Positions 56,333 to 63,143 of a DNA stretch of 64,000 bases are shown piece after piece (within the stretch, counting starts at the first letter, position 1; every line of letters begins with the position of its first letter). The notes under the pieces are model-generated. The model was given only the letters and a program-made list of their open reading frames with translations, ran no database searches and was not told the origin of the DNA. A program made the translations under genes and the position numbers. The stretch spans positions 176,839 through 240,838 of the forward strand of contig CAKZLI010000054.1 in the NCBI GenBank assembly GCA_937125395.1, read 5' to 3'. Origin of the DNA: an uncultured Glaciecola sp. (GTDB lineage: Bacteria; Pseudomonadota; Gammaproteobacteria; Enterobacterales; Alteromonadaceae).

Positions 56333-57820
56333 CTAACCTGATGGAAGTGAGATTCTGTGCTTGGCAATTTCCTTATTGAATGTCGCTACACCTTGATCAG
56401 GCAGTTTGTCAGCCATATGTCGCTCAAGCGTTTCTCTTGCCTCACCATAATCGTTCCAATCAATACTTGCTGTATACGCTTGCATATTCGCAAAAACCTT
56501 AGTCAGTGTTCTAAATTTACCAGTGCGAGTCGCCTGCCTCAGGCCATTCAAATAACTCTCGCGGTGAACGGTTGGTATGATAATTTTATGCTCTTCATTG
56601 GCTACAAGCTCTGCGTTGAGCATGATGCGAGATAACCTTCCATTGCCATCCTCATGCGGATGAACTTCGGCCACTAAGAATTGCATAAAGATGGCCCTCG
56701 GTAAACCTGCTGGTAATGATTGGTATATTGTAAATGCTTGTGTCAGTGTGCCTTCTACATGCTCGGGCATTACAAACGAAGTCCCTCCTGCTTTATTCGG
56801 TTCGATCTTAAATTCACCAGGGCGTCTCTCTGGGCGCTCGCTCATGATGATGGCGTGACGCTCTTTAAGTAGATTGATAAGTTCTTGCGGTGAAGATGGC
56901 ACAACACACATTTCAGAATAGTCATTTACTACTTCAAATACAGATAGGACGTCATGACTATCTTGATGACGATTGTTGACCGTCGTCTTTTCAAAAACAA
57001 TCTTCTCAGCTTCGCCGATTTCAAATTCAGTGCCTTCAATGTAATTTGAGAAATAACTCTCGTAAAAAGAGAGGTTTCGCCATCCTTGAGTGTTGTAGCT
57101 ATATGATGACGAAATTAATTCGCAGCGCTGTAGGTAATCCGCTAAAGATTGGAAAAGTGTTATGCGATGATTATCAAACGGTTCAATCTTAGCGTGAGAG
57201 ATTGCACTTAGACTATCAAGATGTTTAATTGGTCGTGTAGAAAGAATACTACCGACAATCGAATCTAACATTTTCGCTTCTCGTTGCATGTTAAGGGTGG
57301 TAGCACTTTTATTTGCTAAGTCACGTAATCGATTTAGCTCATCTTCACCGTATCTATCTAGGTATGCGCAAAGCTTTTCTTCTACCCAAATTTTGCCCAG
57401 AGACTTTATAGCGACTGTATCGCCATGGGCTATTTGCAGATTTTCAAGTAATAGTCTTGCAGGTGCACTTCGAGTTAATTCCGGCAAGAAGCGCTCAGTT
57501 AATGTGTTAACGTCGCCAGGGATGATATTGATTGTGAGTGAATCTGCTATCTTGATGTGCTTACGTACTTTGATATCTGCTGTGATGTAAACAACGCCAT
57601 CAATAGGTTTAAGATATTGTGCTGTGCTGTGGCTAGCAATGGCTGTCGGGTAAAGGTAATCAACTATCTTAGTCCATTGTTTGATCACCAAATCGTTAAT
57701 TTCTTCATAAGGTGCATCTGTGTATATCCCTTGCCTGATGCGTTTAAGTGTGCCAGCAGTAAACTTCTTTGATAGCGCTTTGGACTCGGCGGTATTTTTT
57801 GGGAAATACAAATTAGACAT
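56333..57820 (-). CDS. Fic family protein with N-terminal AbiEi-like domain
   Basis: A 495-residue two-part protein. Residues about 5-190 resemble AbiEi-type antitoxins: a winged-helix start (KKFTAGTLKRIRQGIYTDAP), then ASHSTAQYLKPIDGVVYITA and LTERFLPELTRSAPARLLLE. Residues about 230-480 are a Fic domain with HPHEDGNGRLSR near residue 390 (His in place of the usual Phe at the third position, catalytic His and G-N-G-R kept) and the inhibitory S-x-x-x-E-G motif SNYIEG near 255. AbiEi normally represses its own promoter and neutralises the AbiEii nucleotidyltransferase toxin. Here the same kind of domain is joined to an AMP-transferring enzyme, suggesting a self-regulating single-gene toxin or stress module. 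Three 30-base-spaced repeats lie in its promoter. Confidence 0.82.
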   Translation of the reverse strand: MSNLYFPKNTAESKALSKKFTAGTLKRIRQGIYTDAPYEEINDLVIKQWTKIVDYLYPTAIASHSTAQYLKPIDGVVYITADIKVRKHIKIADSLTINIIPGDVNTLTERFLPELTRSAPARLLLENLQIAHGDTVAIKSLGKIWVEEKLCAYLDRYGEDELNRLRDLANKSATTLNMQREAKMLDSIVGSILSTRPIKHLDSLSAISHAKIEPFDNHRITLFQSLADYLQRCELISSSYSYNTQGWRNLSFYESYFSNYIEGTEFEIGEAEKIVFEKTTVNNRHQDSHDVLSVFEVVNDYSEMCVVPSSPQELINLLKERHAIIMSERPERRPGEFKIEPNKAGGTSFVMPEHVEGTLTQAFTIYQSLPAGLPRAIFMQFLVAEVHPHEDGNGRLSRIMLNAELVANEEHKIIIPTVHRESYLNGLRQATRTGKFRTLTKVFANMQAYTASIDWNDYGEARETLERHMADKLPDQGVATFNKEIAKHRISLPSG

Positions 57821-57839
57821 GGTTACCTCAAAAAAAAGC

Positions 57840-57920
57840 GAATTACTTTATATAAAACATACTATACAGGAATTATTCGATTTAAAAACGCAAAAAGGTG
57901 AATTATTTAATATAAAGCTC
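57840..57920. repeat. Three 30-base-period direct repeats before the AbiEi-Fic gene
   Basis: GAATTACTTTATATAAAAC starts at 57840, GAATTATTCGATTTAAAAAC at 57870 and GAATTATTTAATATAAAGC at 57900: three copies with an exact 30-base period, about three helical turns. They lie 20-100 bases upstream of the Fic start and are likely operator repeats for its own winged-helix domain. Confidence 0.7.
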
Positions 57921-57930
57921 ATCACATAGG

Positions 57931-57976
57931 CAATTAAATATAGTTGCATATTAAAAAGCAATCAATTACGATTGCT
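57931..57976. repeat. Palindrome pair, right copy
   Basis: GCAATTAAATATAGTTGC (57931-57948) and GCAATCAATTACGATTGC (57959-57976) repeat the hairpin pair at 56221-56267 with few changes. They lie 44 bases before the satD start and may serve as its control region. Confidence 0.75.
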
Positions 57977-58019
57977 TAGTAATCTACCTTCTTATCGTTA
58001 CATGACCAAAGGAATAATT

Positions 58020-58673
58020 ATGATTGCTGTGCTAACTGGAGACATTGTTCATTCAACAAAGATGACTGATACCCTGTATCAAGCAACACTGGATAGCTTG
58101 CGTGATAGTTTTGAGCGCATGCAACTTAGTTCGCCTCACGCTGCTGAGATATACCGAGGTGATGGCTTTCAAGTACAATTTACCAATCCCAGTGACGCCC
58201 TCAAACACACCTTATTATTAAAACTGTCCTTGCATTCTTGTACTTTATCGTCCAAACCTATACTGACAACATTATCATTGGCTTTTGGTGAATATACCAA
58301 ACTTGACGTGAAACCGAATACATCTTCAGGATCGGTTTTTGTTAGCTCTGGTCGAGGATTAGAAGATACAGCTAGGGGTGATTTATCGATACATTTAGCT
58401 GAGTCATCGTTACTACAAACATCGCCCTCTGAGAGTGTGCGAATTAAGGACAACATTGAGTTATTGACTCATTTTTTGAATCATATATTAAACCGCTTAA
58501 CCCAAACACAAGCTCGGCTGCTGTATCAATATATAGAACATGATTGTCCTGAGCATCACGTGTTGGCAGAGTTAACAGGGACAACACGACAAAATATTAG
58601 TAATCGGTTAAGCAATATTGGCGCACATCTAATTAAAGAGTATATGGCTTCAGTGGCTAGAGGAGTCAACTAA
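58020..58673 (+). CDS. SatD family protein
   Basis: A 217-residue soluble protein. I use ATG 58020, with AAAGGAATAATT upstream and the family start MIAVLTGDIVHSTKM; the frame from 57972 adds 16 residues lying in the palindromes. YRGDGFQVQF near residue 50 and VFVSSGRGLEDTARGDLSIH near 115 are family blocks, and the C-terminal ~55 residues are a helix-turn-helix (ARLLYQYIEHDCPEHHVLAE, TTRQNISNRLSNIGAHLIKE). SatD was named from a streptococcal acid-tolerance operon; its biochemical role is not known. The next gene, 14 bases on, is a membrane protein of the kind that usually accompanies it. A broken copy lies at 32867-33380. Confidence 0.85.
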   Translation: MIAVLTGDIVHSTKMTDTLYQATLDSLRDSFERMQLSSPHAAEIYRGDGFQVQFTNPSDALKHTLLLKLSLHSCTLSSKPILTTLSLAFGEYTKLDVKPNTSSGSVFVSSGRGLEDTARGDLSIHLAESSLLQTSPSESVRIKDNIELLTHFLNHILNRLTQTQARLLYQYIEHDCPEHHVLAELTGTTRQNISNRLSNIGAHLIKEYMASVARGVN

Positions 58674-58687
58674 CAACGAGGTGAAAA

Positions 58688-59422
58688 ATGTTAACATTCA
58701 TATACTTATTAATCGCTTATATTGTCATAGATAGCTATTTTGCAGCGCGCTGTTGGAATGTACCAAAACTACAAATCTATTTTAAATCTAGTCAGTTCAT
58801 ACTCGGAATTCTCGCTTACAGTATATTAAATTTCTTAATTATCTTAGGCAACAGTACTGACCATTATATTAGTGCTATATCCATAGGTTTGCTAAGTCTC
58901 GGCCTTATTGTACTCCACATAATCAGTGCTAAAAAACCGCCCGTATTGACAATAAAAATCACCTTACACCTTGTACAAGTCTCAATGATTACAGGTGTTG
59001 CTTTAGGAATATCGGGTATTACAATCAATACCATTCTTACTTCAGTAATAAGCATATTACAATCGCAAATCGCGCTATATGCGTTAGCGTATTTATTGGT
59101 TTGCCAACCGATGTCGAATATTATTATTCTGCTACTAACACCATATGAAAAGCTCATCAAAGCAGATAATCTGCAAAGTAAGATTGGGTTGCAATCAGCG
59201 GGAAAATGGATCGGATTTATTGAACGGATATTGGTGATCAGCTTTATCTTTATGGGTGAGTTTAAGGCAATTGGTTTTTTGGTAGCAGTAAAAACGATTT
59301 TTCGCTTTGGCGATTTAACTCAAAATAAAGACATGAAACTGACTGAATACATGCTTCTTGGCACGTTGTTGAGTTATGCTGGTGCGATACTTATTGGCAG
59401 TTTGGTAATGATGATGTTGTGA
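58688..59422 (+). CDS. Membrane protein partner of SatD (DUF3307-like)
   Basis: A 244-residue protein with about seven hydrophobic segments. MLTFIYLLIAYIVIDSYFAA at the start and KWIGFIERILVISFIFMGEF near residue 175 fit DUF3307-type proteins that pair with SatD, by recall. GAGGTG before its ATG and 14 bases of spacing make it co-transcribed with satD. Its function is unknown; a soluble HTH protein with a membrane partner would suit sensing or transport control. Confidence 0.7.
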   Translation: MLTFIYLLIAYIVIDSYFAARCWNVPKLQIYFKSSQFILGILAYSILNFLIILGNSTDHYISAISIGLLSLGLIVLHIISAKKPPVLTIKITLHLVQVSMITGVALGISGITINTILTSVISILQSQIALYALAYLLVCQPMSNIIILLLTPYEKLIKADNLQSKIGLQSAGKWIGFIERILVISFIFMGEFKAIGFLVAVKTIFRFGDLTQNKDMKLTEYMLLGTLLSYAGAILIGSLVMMML

Positions 59423-59429
59423 AATGCTA

Positions 59430-59849
59430 TTATCTGCGTATATCAATATCGAGTTTAGCAATCAGGATGAATTTACTAAACAGCCTGTTTCGCAATTTAT
59501 CAAGCACAAAAAAGCGACCTCTCGGTCGCTTCCTAAAATCTGTCAACGGTAACATAAAACTGACCCTCCCTTTTGTTAATTGCATTGCCAACGCTTGAAT
59601 TGTAATGCTGGGGGTTTCTTGTATTTGTAACAAAATCAATCGTTGAAGTTTCGATAGTTTTACTCCGTCATTTACACCGTTATTTTGGCTAAAGCTACTC
59701 GTGTTTATCGCATCAAGGATCATTTGTAACATAAACTCAATAAATTCAAATTCATAATGGAATACATAACTTGCAATTAAAAGTGTGTACGTGCCTTCTT
59801 CCAACGATACAGGTACGAATGCTTCCCAAACTAAATGACCTCGGAACAT
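59430..59849 (-). pseudogene. Fic-like C-terminal remnant
   Basis: A 139-codon frame whose middle part, EFIEFMLQMILDAI followed by NNGVNDGVKLSKLQRLILLQ, looks like the end of a Fic core plus a winged helix (E-F-I-E-F-M-L-x-x-I/L-x-x-A-L; G-V-N-x-G-V). The Fic catalytic motif is absent. The last ~45 codons run across a terminator hairpin (59507-59531), so the frame's 3' end is not natural coding. I read it as the leftover of a third Fic-type gene. Confidence 0.5.
59507..59531 (-). terminator. Rho-independent terminator (minus strand)
   Basis: AAGCGACC and GGTCGCTT pair around a TCTC loop; read on the minus strand the stem is followed by six T residues. It ends transcription coming from the Fic-like remnant and lies inside that remnant's open frame. 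Confidence 0.85.
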
Positions 59850-60044
59850 AGTAACTATACAAAGGTGTTAGAAACAATTCACGCCTGATATTCAAAGCAT
59901 TTAAACACAATCGTTACAATTGCAAAGTGATACATGAAAATGTCCACACTAACAAACTATTTTTAATTATTTAATAACCATATTTCTCAAAACATCCTAT
60001 AGTTAACACTTATCTGGAATTTAAATAATTTAGAAGAAATATTC

Positions 60045-60404
60045 ATGACCTACAAAAGTACCCCCCTATTCATTATTACACTATTTTCACTATTCTGCGC
60101 AGGCTGCAAATCAAGCCTTACTACAACACAATATGATGAACAGTTAGTACCTGTAAATAGCAAAGTACATATGTTTAGTTCATCTGGTTGGGACAGTGAT
60201 ACTTATATTTACACTATTACTCAAGGAGGATCGTTTTTCTTTACCGGCGAAACTGAAAATAATTACTATCAAATTAAAACCATTAATAATTTACAAAAAA
60301 TAATTATCGGATGGGCTCCCCATTCCGATGTAATCCGTGAAGTAATTTATACTCAATCAAAGGTCGTAATTCCAAAAGAAACCAAAGCTACTTTTAGTAA
60401 CTGA
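60045..60404 (+). CDS. Small lipoprotein of unknown function
   Basis: A 119-residue exported protein. Its signal peptide ends in a lipobox (LFSLFCAGC, Cys at residue 21), followed by a beta-rich domain with no family I recognise (SSGWDSDTYIYTITQGGSFF). AGAAGAAAT lies 6 bases before the ATG. It is first of three closely packed plus-strand genes; the OB-fold gene starts 10 bases after its stop. About 195 bases of AT-rich promoter region precede it. Confidence 0.75.
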   Translation: MTYKSTPLFIITLFSLFCAGCKSSLTTTQYDEQLVPVNSKVHMFSSSGWDSDTYIYTITQGGSFFFTGETENNYYQIKTINNLQKIIIGWAPHSDVIREVIYTQSKVVIPKETKATFSN

Positions 60405-60414
60405 TATCGGCTAT

Positions 60415-61113
60415 ATGATGAAATATATATTACTGGCTTTTAGCATCATGTTAGTGATGTCGATCTTTGTAATAAACCATAATTATTCTTATGCAAATAC
60501 ACTTAATGACGCCCCCTCGTTAACAACGGAACTATCCGTTGACCCTCGAAATATAGGTAAAACCTTTTCAGTTATCGGACAAATAGTCAGTTACTTTCAA
60601 CCTAAAAAAGGTATGTATATTTTCAAAATTAATGATGCCAAACATAATTTATTTATTGATGTTGTTATTTTCCCATCTCTAGGAAAACTAGCATTCACTC
60701 CTATGAAAGGTAATAAAATTAATGTTATTGGTAATCTCGCTTTTTATAAAAATAGGCCTCAACTAAAACCGCTCTCTATAGAACACTTCAATCTAATTGA
60801 TATGAGTATCGATGTTGCATTAGTTAGCTTAAAAGACGCAATAGAAAAAACAGATGAATCATTATTAATAGGCCCAGTATCTATAGTCAACTATTCAAAA
60901 TTTACTAGCCGTTCTAAGAAAATTCATTTGAGATTTGTTTTCCGTTCTTCTAATAGTGTTGTAAACGGGATCATGTTTGCAAATAATTGGGATGAAACAT
61001 TAGTGAAAAATATCGATAAAGATGCTCCGTATATTATTGATGCCAAAGTTGGTACTTATCGAGGACAACCATCGTTAACGGTGAATCAACTCTTCATGTA
61101 TCAGTCTGAATAA
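60415..61113 (+). CDS. Exported protein with two probable OB-folds
   Basis: A 232-residue protein: signal peptide (about 1-28, YILLAFSIMLVMSIFVI), then two stretches with the five-strand pattern of OB-folds. The first (about 40-125) shows GKTFSVIGQIVSYFQPKKGM, YIFKINDAKHNLFIDVVIF and KINVIGNLAFYKNRPQLKP; the second (about 145-230) shows GPVSIVNYSKFTSRSKKIHL, VNGIMFANNWDETLVK and IIDAKVGTYRGQPSLTVNQL. OB-folds usually bind single-stranded nucleic acid; here the protein is outside the cytoplasm. The TctA-nuclease gene starts 4 bases after its stop, so both are surely expressed together. OB-fold identity is judged from pattern only. Confidence 0.72.
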   Translation: MMKYILLAFSIMLVMSIFVINHNYSYANTLNDAPSLTTELSVDPRNIGKTFSVIGQIVSYFQPKKGMYIFKINDAKHNLFIDVVIFPSLGKLAFTPMKGNKINVIGNLAFYKNRPQLKPLSIEHFNLIDMSIDVALVSLKDAIEKTDESLLIGPVSIVNYSKFTSRSKKIHLRFVFRSSNSVVNGIMFANNWDETLVKNIDKDAPYIIDAKVGTYRGQPSLTVNQLFMYQSE

Positions 61114-61117
61114 ATAC

Positions 61118-63064
61118 ATGGAATATTGTGTCGGGATATTTTCAGGGATATTAATCGGTGTAGTGACCGGAATTATTCCAGGTATCCACATTAATACTGT
61201 TGTTGCGATCGTATTGGCAAGTGGCGTTGGCTTATCAAACATTGGGGTCGACTATCCAATGATGTTATCGTTTGTTTGCACCATTGCAATTACCCATACT
61301 TTTTTTGATGTACTGCCAGGCTTATTTATAGGTATTCCGGGGAGTGATGCATTTTCTCTGTTACCGGGCCATCGCTTAGTCAAAAATGGTGAAGGGCAAC
61401 TTGCGGTTTATATGTCAGCGTTAGCTAGCTTATTTGGGTTGATATTATGTATTGTTATTGTATTAATAGTAGAGCTCATTACCTATTCACTGAATATTAA
61501 ACTGATTGCAAATATTGAAAGTTTTTTTACTCAATTCATGTTTTATATTTTGTTAGGGATCTCATTCGTACTTATTTTTTCAGATAAAGACAAATTGCTA
61601 TCGGCAATTGTATTTTTATTAAGTGGTGCATTTGGGATTGCAGTTCTTAGTTCTCCAATAATTCCTGGTGGTACTGATGCGTCAGTTAATGTGTTATTAC
61701 CTAGTCTGGCAGGGTTATTCGGAGTAGCGGGTTTAATATATGCGCTAATGACGAATGATCCAGTACAAACTAAACTTGTTCATAAACCCTTTAAAAAAGA
61801 TTCGTTAACAACTGCAATTATTCCAAGTATTAGAGGCGGAATCGCAGGTTTAATTGTTGGTTTATTACCGGGTTTAGGTGCCGCAAATGCTGCCACATTA
61901 TTACTACTTATTGAACAACAAAAAAAGACCAATTCAAATAATCGCTCAACCCAATCCCAAAAAGATAAATCCTATTTAATGACCACTTCGGCATTGAATA
62001 CCGCCGAAGCATTTTTTGCGATTGTTGCTCTTTATTATATTGGTAAAACTCGAAGTGGAGCATCTATTGCAGTTGACCAAGTTATGGGTGGAGAATTAAC
62101 GCTAACAACAGTATTTCTAATTGGTTGGATCATGTTAATCGCTGGGGTGTGCGCATTTGGCATGCTACTTCTCATTGGAAAACCTTTAGCAGACTTCATG
62201 GGTGTACTTCATGCCAATGCTCTACACTGCTCAGTATTATTATTTTTAGTTGTCTTTGTCGCTTTGTTATTAGGTGCAGGCGGTTTATTTATATTGGTTG
62301 TGGCAAGTTTTGTTGGATTAGTTCCTTTATATTTTGGTGTTCGCCGTGCGCAACTTATGGGATTCTTTTTATTACCTGTCATATTGTTTTTTTCGGGGCA
62401 TCAAGCTGCTCTAACGAATTTTTTAGCAATCAATGTAAAAAATCTATCCAGTAATACCCTTCTTCCATCGCAATCACTTATTATGTATACGGTGATAGCC
62501 ATAACTTGCGCACTACTGATTTATCATCTGATCAAAAACCTTCCTAGAAATATGGTAAATACTTCTTCTGTAGCAGTTTTTGGTACACTGATAACATTCA
62601 TTTCAATTGTATGGTTATTCTATACTCATCCATTGACCACAAATAGCAAGCCAACAATTCACTCACAGCAAAAAACCAATTTTATTGGTCGCGTCACCGA
62701 TGTGATAGATGGTGACACCATTATTGTTAGTACTTTTGCTAAACGCTATAAGTTACGCTTAGCCTTTATAGATGCCCCAGAGATAGCTCAAATACATGGA
62801 CAAGAATCAAAGAACTGGTTAAGTGATCAAATACTTAATCAATCCGTGAGCTGGACAACCGAAGGAATTGGATATTATGGTCGATATTTAGCAATAATTA
62901 AGGTTGATGGTAACGATATAAATCAACAACTGGTCACCCAAGGCCATGCTTGGGCATACCGTAATAATACAACTTACCTAACATTTGAAAACCAAGCTAA
63001 ACAAGCTAAATTAGGTTTATGGCAATACTCTAATCCTCTGCCGCCGTGGGTGTTCAGGAAATAG
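61118..63064 (+). CDS. TctA-like membrane protein fused to a C-terminal staphylococcal nuclease domain
   Basis: A 648-residue fusion. Residues about 1-500 form a polytopic TctA-type transporter with the two inverted half-repeats: GILIGVVTGIIPGIHINTVV near residue 10 and GIAGLIVGLLPGLGAANAAT near 240, each with G-x-x-P-G-x-x-x-x-T/A. After a last helix (about 485-505) and a short linker, residues about 525-648 are an SNase domain with VTDVIDGDTIIV, RLAFIDAPE and YGRYLAII, so the metal-binding Asp residues, both catalytic Arg and the Glu are all kept. TctA proteins normally carry tricarboxylates with periplasmic partners TctB and TctC, which are absent. The fusion suggests cleavage of nucleic acid at the membrane and uptake of the products. 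It lies 80 bases from the trailer end of the CRISPR array. Confidence 0.85.
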   Translation: MEYCVGIFSGILIGVVTGIIPGIHINTVVAIVLASGVGLSNIGVDYPMMLSFVCTIAITHTFFDVLPGLFIGIPGSDAFSLLPGHRLVKNGEGQLAVYMSALASLFGLILCIVIVLIVELITYSLNIKLIANIESFFTQFMFYILLGISFVLIFSDKDKLLSAIVFLLSGAFGIAVLSSPIIPGGTDASVNVLLPSLAGLFGVAGLIYALMTNDPVQTKLVHKPFKKDSLTTAIIPSIRGGIAGLIVGLLPGLGAANAATLLLLIEQQKKTNSNNRSTQSQKDKSYLMTTSALNTAEAFFAIVALYYIGKTRSGASIAVDQVMGGELTLTTVFLIGWIMLIAGVCAFGMLLLIGKPLADFMGVLHANALHCSVLLFLVVFVALLLGAGGLFILVVASFVGLVPLYFGVRRAQLMGFFLLPVILFFSGHQAALTNFLAINVKNLSSNTLLPSQSLIMYTVIAITCALLIYHLIKNLPRNMVNTSSVAVFGTLITFISIVWLFYTHPLTTNSKPTIHSQQKTNFIGRVTDVIDGDTIIVSTFAKRYKLRLAFIDAPEIAQIHGQESKNWLSDQILNQSVSWTTEGIGYYGRYLAIIKVDGNDINQQLVTQGHAWAYRNNTTYLTFENQAKQAKLGLWQYSNPLPPWVFRK

Positions 63065-63143
63065 AAATTACATAACAATGTAACTTTTTTGATGTGAAAT
63101 GACTTGTTCCCATTAGTAATTTCATTTTACATATTTATTAAAT

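Noticed and set aside
59540..59580. REP-like element (GTCAGTTTTATGTTACCGTTGAC) near the Fic remnant
   Set aside because: Only a single copy seen in the window with short GTCA/TGAC ends; not enough to call a dispersed repeat.
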